Positions 9,499 through 17,903 of a stretch of 64,000 nt of DNA are shown here, one piece after another. The stretch covers positions 62,001 to 126,000 of the forward strand of contig NZ_CP054492.1 in assembly GCF_015265455.1 (NCBI RefSeq), in the 5' to 3' direction. The notes beneath the pieces are model-generated. The model was given only the letters and a program-made list of their open reading frames with translations. It had not been told where the DNA came from and searched no databases. This stretch comes from Candidatus Sulfurimonas baltica (GTDB lineage: Bacteria > Campylobacterota > Campylobacteria > Campylobacterales > Sulfurimonadaceae). The position numbers and the translations under genes are program-made. Position 1 is the first letter of the stretch. Every line of letters begins with the position of its first letter.

Positions 9499-9995
9499 TT
9501 TATCCTCGTTGATATGCCGGCGATGGTGTGGTAGACTTCATCACAATCAGAAGCTATCAGTTGAGATAGTTTCCCGCTGATGTCTACAAACTCACGTGCT
9601 AGTTTATTGTCCGGTATTATGCCACAACCAACGTCATTTAAAACAAAAACTATTGTTTTATCAAGCTTTAAAACTGACTCCAATTCTCTAACCATATCTT
9701 CAAAACTTCTTTTATGATGTAGCATATTATTAATCCACATGCTGACACACTCAAACAAAACAAAACTCTTACATGTAGAGATAACTTTTAGTATTTCAAG
9801 CGGCTCCTCAATGGTCTCAAACTCATCTGCTCTATTGAGTTTATGAGCTTCTACCCTTGTTCGCATCTCTTCATCTATAAACTCAGTAGTTGCCAAATAG
9901 ACGGGCTTAGGCAAATGGCTGATTTGCAATATGTATTTTTGCGCATTAAGTGATTTTCCGCTTTTGATACCACCTATAAAAAGAGTTTTTTTCAC
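9495..9995 (-). CDS. cobU: Adenosylcobinamide kinase / guanylyltransferase
   Basis: 166 residues from a GTG at 9995. That start is preferred over the ATG at 10064, which would run 68 bp into the upstream gene, because GAGGAG lies about 8 bp before the GTG and the protein then begins at the P-loop (FIGGIKSGKS). CobU phosphorylates adenosylcobinamide and then adds GMP, giving the substrate for CobS. The P-loop, an HKLNR segment corresponding to the guanylylated-His region, and the FVLNDVGCGIIPDN stretch typical of CobU (usually VTNEVG.GIVP) are all present. The GTG follows the stop of the diguanylate cyclase gene by one base, indicating translational coupling. Confidence 0.92.
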   Translation of the reverse strand: MKKTLFIGGIKSGKSLNAQKYILQISHLPKPVYLATTEFIDEEMRTRVEAHKLNRADEFETIEEPLEILKVISTCKSFVLFECVSMWINNMLHHKRSFEDMVRELESVLKLDKTIVFVLNDVGCGIIPDNKLAREFVDISGKLSQLIASDCDEVYHTIAGISTRIK

Positions 9996-9996
9996 T

Positions 9997-11928
9997 CTAG
10001 CACTCCTCGGATACAAGTTGATTCCGTCCGGCCTCTTTTGCAATGTAGAGAAGTTCATCAACACGTTTTAAAATTGCGCTCTCATCCATTTTGCAATCTG
10101 GTGTAACATTTAAAAGTCCCAAGGATATGGTGAGAACATCGTCGTTTAGGCTTGAAGTGTGCTCTATATTAAGGTTTTTTACTGACATCAGTATCTCTGA
10201 AGAAAACATTTTTGCCTCATCAAAGCTTTGCTCATCGGAATAGATGACAATAAACTCCTCTCCCCCGATTCTAAAAAGGTAGTCACTTGGGCGTTGCAGT
10301 TTAAGAGAGACCTGAGCAACCACTTTTTGCAATGCTTCATCCCCTTTTATATGTCCGTAGGTATCATTATATTTTTTAAAATAGTCTATATCAAACATTG
10401 CCACACAAAACATTTTGCCGTTACGTCTTGCACGTCTGAGCTCTTTGTGAAACATCTGGTTAAAGAAACGGCGATTATAAGCTTGTGTCAGTTCATCTTT
10501 TATAGAGATCTCTTCGATGAGTTTTTGACTGGTTATATTTTCTATAATTGAAGTAAAGCCGGTTATTTTTTCATTCTCGATTATCGGGGTTATATTGTTT
10601 CTTATCCAATACTCATCTCCGTTTTTGCGTATATTTTTTAAAATGCCCGTCCAATTTTTGCCATGTAAAATAGTGCGCCACATGTTTTGATGAAGTGATG
10701 CCGGAGTCTCTTTGCTCTTTAAAATACGGTGGTTTTTTCCTACAAGCTCATCTTTGGTGTAGCCGGTTAGTTTTGTAAAGGCTGTGCTTACTTCAATGAT
10801 ATTTCCGTCAATATCGGTTCTGGACATGCATACAAACTTGTCTATAATATCTATCTTGTTCACCAAATTGTTTTTAAACTTCTCCAGCTTTTCATGAAGT
10901 CTCAGCGGGTAGCTAGAAAGCATTATGGCAAGCGGAAAAGATATGGTGAAAACTATTATTCCCATAACCAAAACATAGTCTATTATATCCTTGGTGTGTT
11001 CAATAAGCTTTTGGCGTTTCTCTTCGAGGACTATTTTCAGCCCTTCGCCATTTTCAATTATGTCAGATATCTCAATAGAAGATTGTTTTGTACGAAAAAG
11101 CAACTTCAAAAGAGTGTTGTTTTTATATTCATCTAGTGAGCAGTTAATATTGATGTGTTCAAGATATTTTGTCCAAGTTTTGCTGTTCTTATCACACCCG
11201 TCATGGTTGCTGCATAATATATATGAGTCTTTGTCAAATATAGCCAAATTGAAAAGTTCTGATGCCGTAGCCTCTTCTAAAATCTTTTTCATAAAAATAT
11301 TAATGATTAAAATGCCTTTGAACCGGTCGTTGTCGTAGTATGCTTTGGCTACTCTGAGCATCGGAACAACAGGTTGCACAATTTTGCCATCTTCTATGCT
11401 TAGGTCTACATTTGAAAACCAAGCTCTCCCTTTTGCAACATCTTTGGTCTCTTGAAAATAATAACGGTCAGCTTTATTTTGCAAACTTTTTTTATCTATG
11501 TTATAAGGTGCGCCACCAGATGAATCTCTGTCTATTCTTATAGTCTCATCCCCGTTATTGTCAATAAACCTGAACTGCATTATGCTTGGATTTGAGTGCG
11601 TTATTGCCATCATAATACTAGCGATGTGATCTTTTGTCTGATTTCTACTCTTTAAATCATTGCGTATAAAAGCCTCAAACTCCGAAGTTTGCTCCACCGC
11701 CGCAAGATAGTTTTTAAAGTTGTCGGTCTGTGAGCGTAAAAACTCTTTTTTATAAAAAAGGGTGTTTTTTGCTGAAGTGTCAAACTCTTTATGCATTGCG
11801 TTTAACTGGTAGTAACCACTCACAAATATAGAGACAGCCGAGATAATAAAACCAACAAAAACAAAAAGCAAGATAAGAATAAAGCGGTAGTAGTATTTAC
11901 TTGTTTTAGGAATCAGTTTTAATCTCAA
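9997..11928 (-). CDS. Diguanylate cyclase with Cache-type sensor, PAS and GGDEF domains
   Basis: 643 residues. Transmembrane helix at about 15-37, an extracytoplasmic double-Cache-like region (about 45-290), a second helix at about 315-337, PAS at about 360-470 (SRTDIDGNIIEVSTAFTKLTGY) and GGDEF from about 480 with active GGEEF and YFKKYNDTYGH. Expected to make cyclic di-GMP at the inner membrane in response to an outside ligand. The start is TTG, supported by AAAGGAG at ideal spacing just upstream. Oddly, it sits inside the cobalamin operon between cobQ and cobU, with one base between its stop and the cobU start. Confidence 0.9.
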   Translation of the reverse strand: MRLKLIPKTSKYYYRFILILLFVFVGFIISAVSIFVSGYYQLNAMHKEFDTSAKNTLFYKKEFLRSQTDNFKNYLAAVEQTSEFEAFIRNDLKSRNQTKDHIASIMMAITHSNPSIMQFRFIDNNGDETIRIDRDSSGGAPYNIDKKSLQNKADRYYFQETKDVAKGRAWFSNVDLSIEDGKIVQPVVPMLRVAKAYYDNDRFKGILIINIFMKKILEEATASELFNLAIFDKDSYILCSNHDGCDKNSKTWTKYLEHININCSLDEYKNNTLLKLLFRTKQSSIEISDIIENGEGLKIVLEEKRQKLIEHTKDIIDYVLVMGIIVFTISFPLAIMLSSYPLRLHEKLEKFKNNLVNKIDIIDKFVCMSRTDIDGNIIEVSTAFTKLTGYTKDELVGKNHRILKSKETPASLHQNMWRTILHGKNWTGILKNIRKNGDEYWIRNNITPIIENEKITGFTSIIENITSQKLIEEISIKDELTQAYNRRFFNQMFHKELRRARRNGKMFCVAMFDIDYFKKYNDTYGHIKGDEALQKVVAQVSLKLQRPSDYLFRIGGEEFIVIYSDEQSFDEAKMFSSEILMSVKNLNIEHTSSLNDDVLTISLGLLNVTPDCKMDESAILKRVDELLYIAKEAGRNQLVSEEC

Positions 11929-11988
11929 AATCTCTCCTTTATTGATTAATATTATTAAAAAATGTTACTTTAGTATAGTATCATAATA

Positions 11989-13374
11989 TTATTTAGATAA
12001 CTCTTTTTGGATAAAATCCAAATCTACATGTAGCTCTATATGCTCTGCAAACTCAAGAATTGCTTGTGCTTTGTACTCCCTGAAGTTGTACCCCTTGTAA
12101 TCTTGATTTATCTCAGAAAATAGCTTATGGCGAAACTCGTCACTCTCAAAAAGACCATGCACAAAAGTTCCGTAGAGGTTTTTTTTCATTTTCGCTCTTT
12201 TTTTGGCAACCCCGTTGTGTATCTCATACCCCTCAACCATACACCCGAAAAGATGGTAGCACCCCTTTTTAACTATTTTTTCTTTGGCAAATACTACCTC
12301 GCCTTTTATCCGTCCAAAACCAGAGACCTCTTGTAGTTCTGACTCTACTTTTAGCGGGTCTGAAATTTTCTCAAACATCATCTCGTAACCGCCGCAAATT
12401 GCCACCACTTTTTGTTCTTTTGAACTTAGAAGCGTGGAGAAACCTCGAGCTCTCAGCCACTCTAAATCGTCCACAACTCTTTTGCTCCCAGGGAGAACTA
12501 CCACGTCACATGTAAGAATATCGCCGGGATTTGAGATAAAGACCAGCTCCACCTCTTTGTCTGACACCAAAGGCTCAAAATCTGTAAAATTGCTGATGTG
12601 TGGGAGTTTTATAACGCCGACTTTTATAATCGCTTTTGTAGTGTCTTGAACATAGTTTATAATAGATTCGCTGTCTTCAAAACCGAGGTTAAAAGGCTTA
12701 AACGGGACAACACCTAAAACATTTATCCCAAACCTCTCCTCAATGATTTGCACACCCTCGTCAAAGAGAGAGATATCCCCCTGAAATTTGTTGACGATAA
12801 CGCCTATAACATTCTTGCGTAGTTTTAAAGGGAGGAGCTTATAAACCCCATATATGGAAGCAAAAACACCGCCCCTTTGAATGTCGGCTACCAAAATTAT
12901 TTTGGTATTAAACTTATCTGCAATATAGATGTTAGACAGATCTTTATCCATTAGGTTTAGCTCAACAGGACTTCCTGCCCCCTCAGCCACTATACACTCA
13001 TACTCCTCTTGAAGTTTTAAAAAAGCTTTTTTTACATGTGGCGTTAATGTGTGAATATCACGATAATACTCAAGCACATCTTTGTTCGCGACACTTTTGC
13101 CGTTAACTATTACATGTGCGCTAGATTTACCACCAGACTTTAACAAAATAGGGTTCATATTTGTAGTAGTTTTAAGCCCGATTGCCTCTGCCGCAAAGAA
13201 CTGAGGAATAGCTATCTCACCTCCGTCATCAGTTACATGAGAGTTGTTGGAAACATTCTGGGCTTTAAACGGTGCAACTTTGATGCCACGATGGTGCAAA
13301 AGATAAGTTAGAGCAAAAGAGAGAGTAGACTTTCCAGCGTCAGAGCTTGTACCGAATATGCTTAGTGAGTTCAT
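11989..13374 (-). CDS. cobQ: Cobyric acid synthase, glutamine-hydrolysing
   Basis: 461 residues. It amidates four side chains of adenosylcobyrinic acid diamide to give adenosylcobyric acid. The N-terminal dethiobiotin-synthetase-like ATPase domain begins at SIFGTSSDAGKST. The C-terminal class I glutamine amidotransferase domain has its nucleophile in VAICGGYEMM and its catalytic His in GTFVHGLFES. The C-terminal part is slightly short relative to E. coli-type CbiP (about 480-510 residues), but the key residues are present. It heads the cobQ-dgc-cobU-cobS-cobC-cobT run. Confidence 0.95.
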   Translation of the reverse strand: MNSLSIFGTSSDAGKSTLSFALTYLLHHRGIKVAPFKAQNVSNNSHVTDDGGEIAIPQFFAAEAIGLKTTTNMNPILLKSGGKSSAHVIVNGKSVANKDVLEYYRDIHTLTPHVKKAFLKLQEEYECIVAEGAGSPVELNLMDKDLSNIYIADKFNTKIILVADIQRGGVFASIYGVYKLLPLKLRKNVIGVIVNKFQGDISLFDEGVQIIEERFGINVLGVVPFKPFNLGFEDSESIINYVQDTTKAIIKVGVIKLPHISNFTDFEPLVSDKEVELVFISNPGDILTCDVVVLPGSKRVVDDLEWLRARGFSTLLSSKEQKVVAICGGYEMMFEKISDPLKVESELQEVSGFGRIKGEVVFAKEKIVKKGCYHLFGCMVEGYEIHNGVAKKRAKMKKNLYGTFVHGLFESDEFRHKLFSEINQDYKGYNFREYKAQAILEFAEHIELHVDLDFIQKELSK

Positions 13375-13453
13375 TTGTTCTTTTTCCTTCTTTTATATCT
13401 ATGTTAAGATTATTGATTTTTTTTAACATGCATAGTAAGCTATGTTGAAATTA

Positions 13454-14467
13454 TCAGCTCCCTAAAACCCTCTTCATCTCTTTATCAAAATCAGATTCTA
13501 TTTTTTGCGTTTTATTGAACTCATCATACTCACTATGAGCTTTTAATTCGGCTTGTTGTTTTGAGATGCTGCCTTTGTCATCTAGTATCTTGTACTCATT
13601 GAACTCTAAGAACTTGTTTACAGAGTTTGCAACTTGTTCCATGCTTAGGGTTGTTTTGTTTTCTATGAGTCTTTCTATGTAGTCAAAGTAGCCAGAAACC
13701 GCACGTTCTAGTTTTTTTATATCATCTTCACTGAGGTAATTTTTTGCTACGGTTGTGTCTGATTTTAGAACTCTTCCGTTTGGTGAGTTCTTGAAAGTTT
13801 GTAAGCCCATGTAAGGTTTTGTTTTATCTGCATTTTCGTAGATAATTTCTGCGGCTGTTTGTCCGCTGATGGCAAAATGAAATCTGTTTTGTATGGTCGC
13901 ATAAAAGTTTTTTGTAGTTTCTGATTTTGAGTTATAGTCTATGCTGCACTCTGCAAATATATCGGTGATTTTTTGATAAATCCTACGCTCACTTGTGCGG
14001 ATTGAGCGAACACGTTCAAGTAGCTCTTTGAAGTAGTCTTTTCCAAAGTACTGACCGTTTTTAAGCCTGTCATCATCCATAGCAAAACCTTTGATGATGT
14101 ACTCTTTTAAAACCTTTGTAGCCCATATGCGAAAATGTGTAGCTTGGCTTGAGTTTACTCGGTAGCCGACTGAGAGAATTGCGTCAAGATTGTAATATTT
14201 AGTTTGATATTTTTTTCCATCTTCGGCAGTATGTTCCAAAATGGAACTAACTGAATTTTCTTCAAGCTCTCCACTCTCAAAAATATTTTTAAGATGTTTA
14301 GTTATAGCAGGTCTTTGTACTCCAAAAAGTTCAGCCATTCTTTTTTGTGGTAACCATACTGTTTCATCATTTACAAATATTTCAACTCTAACTTCACTAT
14401 TTGGAGTAGTGTATAGTAAAAATTCTGTAAGTTCATCTTTTGTTGTAAGTGTTATATTTTGCTTCAT
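13454..14467 (-). CDS. RhuM-family protein
   Basis: 337 residues. The N-terminal 120 residues are the RhuM domain (ETVWLPQKRMAELFGVQRP with a helix-turn-helix look, then YYNLDAILSVGYRVNSSQATHFRIWA). The C-terminal part (IQNRFHFAISGQTAAEIIYENADKTKPYMGLQTF) is also typical of full-length RhuM. The name comes from a Salmonella pathogenicity island gene; the biochemical activity is not established, and many homologues sit in mobile or defence islands. Its N-terminal domain is a paralogue of the one fused to Fic two genes upstream. It has its own 97-bp upstream gap with a perfect dyad at 14528. Confidence 0.85.
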   Translation of the reverse strand: MKQNITLTTKDELTEFLLYTTPNSEVRVEIFVNDETVWLPQKRMAELFGVQRPAITKHLKNIFESGELEENSVSSILEHTAEDGKKYQTKYYNLDAILSVGYRVNSSQATHFRIWATKVLKEYIIKGFAMDDDRLKNGQYFGKDYFKELLERVRSIRTSERRIYQKITDIFAECSIDYNSKSETTKNFYATIQNRFHFAISGQTAAEIIYENADKTKPYMGLQTFKNSPNGRVLKSDTTVAKNYLSEDDIKKLERAVSGYFDYIERLIENKTTLSMEQVANSVNKFLEFNEYKILDDKGSISKQQAELKAHSEYDEFNKTQKIESDFDKEMKRVLGS

Positions 14468-14527
14468 AAAAACCCCTAAAGATTATGTTAAATTATTTTA
14501 CCTAAACGAGTGTATGAATATGTTAAA

Positions 14528-14544
14528 TATGACAATATGTCATA
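14528..14544. promoter_or_regulatory. Dyad TATGACA-ATA-TGTCATA, candidate operator
   Basis: A perfect 7-bp inverted repeat with a 3-bp centre, in the gap between the small antitoxin-like gene and rhuM. Position and symmetry suit a dimeric repressor such as the neighbouring small protein. No T-run, so not a terminator. Inference. Confidence 0.4.
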
Positions 14545-14564
14545 AAGTAACTGTGCTTACGGTT

Positions 14565-14780
14565 TTAGATTTCCACATCATCCCAAAATTCATCAAAGTC
14601 AAGATTTGTCATTGCATTTTCATCGTCTAGGTTTTTCTCAAATAATTTTTTTTGTACATTTATAAAGTACTCTTCAAGTGCTTCGTTCATGATTTCACTA
14701 ACATCTTTGTCTAGGATTTTACTGAAGTTTTCTAGGTTTTCAATGTTGTCGCCGTTGAGATTAAAGTTTAGTTTTTTCAT
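14565..14780 (-). CDS. Small acidic protein, antitoxin-like (possible ribbon-helix-helix)
   Basis: 71 residues. The start reads KKLNFNLNGDNIENLENFSKILDKDVSEIMNEALEEYF, which looks like a short beta-strand followed by two helices, as in ribbon-helix-helix repressors. The C-terminus is strongly acidic (DDENAMTNLDFDEFWDDVEI), typical of an antitoxin tail that masks a toxin. It begins one base after the stop of the RhuM-Fic gene, so the pair are co-translated. I infer it is the antitoxin of that Fic protein; I do not recognise a named family. Confidence 0.6.
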   Translation of the reverse strand: MKKLNFNLNGDNIENLENFSKILDKDVSEIMNEALEEYFINVQKKLFEKNLDDENAMTNLDFDEFWDDVEI

Positions 14781-14781
14781 A

Positions 14782-15771
14782 TTATTCTCCCAATAAATTT
14801 ACAACTAACTTCACCATCAACTCTTTTTGTTGAGGGTCACTTGTTGCTATGAGAAGCGCTAGTGAAACTAGGGCGTTGTCGTTTATCCTTAATTCGCCAT
14901 TTGCTTTGCAAAGGAGGTTGTTTTTACTTAGGAATAGTATGAATATAAATGAGCCTATCCGTTTGTTTCCATCGCTAAATGCGTGGTCTTTTATGATGTA
15001 GTAAAGTAGATTTGCTGCCTTTTGTTCTAGGCTTGGTATCAAATCTATTCCAGAAAATGTTTGGTAAATATTTCTGATAATCCCTTTAAATTCATTCGCC
15101 TTTTCATTGCCAAAGAGGTAGGTTGCTTCGCCTTTTTTCATAAGCTCTTTTTTTAGCTCAGATATAGCCGCCTCAGCCTCATCATAATCTAAAATAAATC
15201 TCACTTCCTCTGTTCCGACAATATTTTCCAAGCTATTCTCATCATAACCCTGAAGTATCGCCCAGCTTTTAGCATACCTATTGATGATGTCCAATAAACC
15301 TTTTGCCTCATCACTGCGAAGCTCTTTATCCTCGATACTGTTTTTAATCAAGTTTATAGTTTCTGTTAGTTCATTGAGCTGTGATTCTTGAACTGTTTTT
15401 TGGTTGATGGCATAACCTTTAACCAGATATTCTTTAAGTATTTTAGTTGCCCAAATTCTAAACTGTGTGCCTCGTTTTGATTTTACCCTATAACCAACAG
15501 AGATAATTACATCTAAATTGTAGTAATTTATATCTCTCTGAACTTCTCTTTTTCCTTCAAGTTGAACTGTCTGGAAATTCCGGATAGTTGAGTTCTCTTC
15601 CAATTCACCTTCTTTATATACATTTTTTATATGTTCATTCACTGTTTTGACATTTTTATTAAAAAGCTCAGCCATCTGCCTTTGACTCAGCCATACTGTT
15701 TCATTCTTTAGTGACACATCTAAGTTTACTCTGCCATCTTCATCCGTATATAGTAAAACTTCATTATTCAT
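14782..15771 (-). CDS. RhuM-Fic/Doc fusion protein
   Basis: 329 residues. The N-terminal RhuM domain (NETVWLSQRQMAELFNKNVKT ... YYNLDVIISVGYRVKSKRGTQFRIWATK, about 1-120) is followed by a helical linker and a C-terminal Fic/Doc domain (about 200-325) with the motif HAFSDGNKRIGSFIF. That is the Doc-like form HxFxDGNKR of the Fic motif, so nucleotidyl or phosphate transfer to a target is possible. Toxin role is inferred from the fused domain and from the small acidic gene directly downstream. No inhibitory (S/T)xxxE(G/N) motif was evident, which suits control by a separate protein. Confidence 0.85.
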   Translation of the reverse strand: MNNEVLLYTDEDGRVNLDVSLKNETVWLSQRQMAELFNKNVKTVNEHIKNVYKEGELEENSTIRNFQTVQLEGKREVQRDINYYNLDVIISVGYRVKSKRGTQFRIWATKILKEYLVKGYAINQKTVQESQLNELTETINLIKNSIEDKELRSDEAKGLLDIINRYAKSWAILQGYDENSLENIVGTEEVRFILDYDEAEAAISELKKELMKKGEATYLFGNEKANEFKGIIRNIYQTFSGIDLIPSLEQKAANLLYYIIKDHAFSDGNKRIGSFIFILFLSKNNLLCKANGELRINDNALVSLALLIATSDPQQKELMVKLVVNLLGE

Positions 15772-15851
15772 GCAAATCCTTGAAACTTAATGCGAATATC
15801 TTATCGAAAGTTTATGCAGCATTAAAAAAATATGGCAGTTTGCAAATAAAT

Positions 15852-16271
15852 TCATATTTCACACTCTTTCATGATTTTCTTCCAATCAAGGTCGAAATGT
15901 TTTTCTACATAAGCTTTGTGATGTGGTACTGTGCACTTTGAGCAGTCTTGGTGAATACTTTTACCGCTTGCAAACTCTTCACCATTATTTATGTCACATT
16001 TGCTTAAAATTTTCAACTCATTGTATGTTCCCAGCCCCTCATCGTTAAAGCGGAAGTTTGGACATGCGCAGAGGTAGCAGTTTAGTTTTGACATATCATG
16101 GCACTTTTTATTATCTTCATAGAGCGGACAAAAATCTCTCTCATGTTGAACCATATTGTCAAAATAAAAGTACTCAATAATCTCCTCTTTACTAAATCCT
16201 TTTGCAACAAGTCTATCTACAATCTTTTTATGTTTGTCAGCGTGAGCGTCAAACCAAGATTTGTAACTCAT
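15852..16271 (-). CDS. Cysteine-rich small-domain protein, probable zinc-binding
   Basis: 139 residues with eight or nine Cys grouped as FCPLYEDNKKC, CYLCACPNF, KCDIN and DCSKCTVPHH. This spacing, ending in DCSxCxxPH, matches my recollection of the cysteine-rich small domain (PF04071), which is often found in cobalamin gene clusters. The N-terminal 40 residues are an added helical region. Its start overlaps the ycaO stop by 4 bp, so the two are coupled. Function unknown; a metal-site role next to YcaO or in corrinoid handling is inference. Confidence 0.7.
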   Translation of the reverse strand: MSYKSWFDAHADKHKKIVDRLVAKGFSKEEIIEYFYFDNMVQHERDFCPLYEDNKKCHDMSKLNCYLCACPNFRFNDEGLGTYNELKILSKCDINNGEEFASGKSIHQDCSKCTVPHHKAYVEKHFDLDWKKIMKECEI

Positions 16272-17890
16272 AAAACCATTCCTTGTTTTTTGCTCTCAAG
16301 TCTGTCGTACATCGCTAACATGTTATTGTAATCGTTATGAAGTGTTATATCTATTAGAGCTTCATCATCTTCCAATATGTGCTGAGCTTTTTCAACTCTC
16401 TCTTTTGTAAAGACGTTAAAAAGAGCCTCTTTGTAGTCCTTGTAATCAAGCCCCTCTTCATCCATTCTAATCAGCTCTGCAACTACATGTCCAAGTTTGT
16501 TTGTCCCAAACTCTAAGAGTTCAAGAGCGCTCTCTTTGCTTCCTAGCTGTAGGTACATATGTGCTTTGAACTCTCCCATTGTGAAGTTATTTTTAAATAT
16601 AACACCGATATATTTTTCAATGTTTAGAGTGTCTTCAAGCTGTTCAATCTCATCTAAAATATCTTCGGCATCATACTCAGCAAAATTTAGAACCATATCA
16701 CGAAGCAGTTTGCCTCTGTTTTTATTGTTATAAACCAAGTCCTCTATCGGGTAGACTTCTGACATGCCGGGAATTATCATCTGGCATGAGTAAAAACCAA
16801 GGTAGTCATACTCTCTTAGGTAAATCTCTTTGCCGGTTTTATCTAAAATATTTAGTAGAAAGTTGTACTCATCCTCACTTGAATTGCCTTCGTAACTCCA
16901 AGGTGTGTACTCAAAACTTTTTTTAGAGCTTAAAAAATTAAACCCAAGTTTCCCGTTTGAATCTACAAAATGAGACTCAAGGTTGAAGCTGTCGGCTACT
17001 AAACTCATGTCAAAGGTTGGAACTTCAAAAGCATCAAGATTATCAAGTCCGCGACCTTGCATAAGCTCTGTCATAGTTCTCTCTAAGCAAACTTCTAAAA
17101 TCGGGTGGGCTCCAAAGGAGACAAAAAGGGTAGAGTTTTTTGGGTTTATAAGAGAGATGGCAGTGACCGGAAACTCTCCACCTAGTGACGCATCAAGAAC
17201 TTCTACAATGTAACCAGCCTCACGAAGTGCTGTAACATCTCTTTGAACTCTCTCAAATGTTTGTACTACGTTATTCGGAAATGCTGGAAGCGAATATCCA
17301 TTTTTGATTATCTCTATTTTTGCATAACGCTCATAAATCTCACTTAGTGCTTGTACTTGAGCCTCCAGCGGTGTATTTCCAGTAGCCAAACCGTTACTCA
17401 CATAGAGGTTGTTTAAAATATTGAGAGGAATATATACTTTCTCTTTGTTAGAGTGTTTTATAAATGCAAGGGCTACTATTTTATCTGTATAGTCGCTGTT
17501 AAAATCAACTAAATCTTCATCACTTAGTTCGCCATCAGGATTGTAAATATCATTTAGCTCGTCACTTAGATACTCACCTCCAAATTCAAATGCCACTTCA
17601 TCCGGGTAATATTTTCTCTTTGGAAGATAAAAGTCTGTAAAGAAGTTATTTGTCTGCAGTCTCTCGATATACTCGCCCAAAGCACTCGCCATGGAAGCAT
17701 CTGAAAGTATCCCTTTTCCATTTGAGTAGATATGGTTAGGTGCTTCAACCGAAGTTAGATTAACAGAGAAGCAGTACTCAAGCGGATGTTTCTCTTGTGA
17801 AAATGTGGTCTCACACCCGACATCTGCTAAGACAGCTCTCATTTTTTTGATTGACTCTTCAAGTGGAGCGTTTTTGGATAATAAGTTCAT
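16268..17890 (-). CDS. ycaO: YcaO-family ATP-dependent protein, E. coli YcaO type
   Basis: 540 residues. It follows E. coli YcaO closely by motif: SALGEYIERLQTNNFF, VYIPLNILNNLYVSNG, EAQVQALSEIYERYAK, SFGAHP and TELMQGRGL, which include the Glu-rich ATP/Mg-binding set of YcaO kinases. The C-terminal about 130 residues are helical and repeat-like, as in the E. coli protein. YcaO enzymes phosphorylate amide backbones; E. coli YcaO is linked to RimO-dependent modification of ribosomal protein S12. Here it sits between btuC (13-bp gap) and the Cys-rich gene (4-bp overlap), so a link to B12 handling is possible but unproven. Confidence 0.88.
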   Translation of the reverse strand: MNLLSKNAPLEESIKKMRAVLADVGCETTFSQEKHPLEYCFSVNLTSVEAPNHIYSNGKGILSDASMASALGEYIERLQTNNFFTDFYLPKRKYYPDEVAFEFGGEYLSDELNDIYNPDGELSDEDLVDFNSDYTDKIVALAFIKHSNKEKVYIPLNILNNLYVSNGLATGNTPLEAQVQALSEIYERYAKIEIIKNGYSLPAFPNNVVQTFERVQRDVTALREAGYIVEVLDASLGGEFPVTAISLINPKNSTLFVSFGAHPILEVCLERTMTELMQGRGLDNLDAFEVPTFDMSLVADSFNLESHFVDSNGKLGFNFLSSKKSFEYTPWSYEGNSSEDEYNFLLNILDKTGKEIYLREYDYLGFYSCQMIIPGMSEVYPIEDLVYNNKNRGKLLRDMVLNFAEYDAEDILDEIEQLEDTLNIEKYIGVIFKNNFTMGEFKAHMYLQLGSKESALELLEFGTNKLGHVVAELIRMDEEGLDYKDYKEALFNVFTKERVEKAQHILEDDEALIDITLHNDYNNMLAMYDRLESKKQGMVL

Positions 17891-17903
17891 GGAGTTTCTC
17901 TCT

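Noticed and set aside
9996-10064. ATG at 10064 as the cobU start
   Set aside because: It would overlap the diguanylate cyclase coding end by 68 bp and add 23 residues not found in CobU. The GTG at 9995 has a strong ribosome site.
13454-15771. Prophage or integrative element
   Set aside because: RhuM and Fic proteins occur in such elements, but there is no integrase, attachment repeat, tRNA or structural gene nearby.
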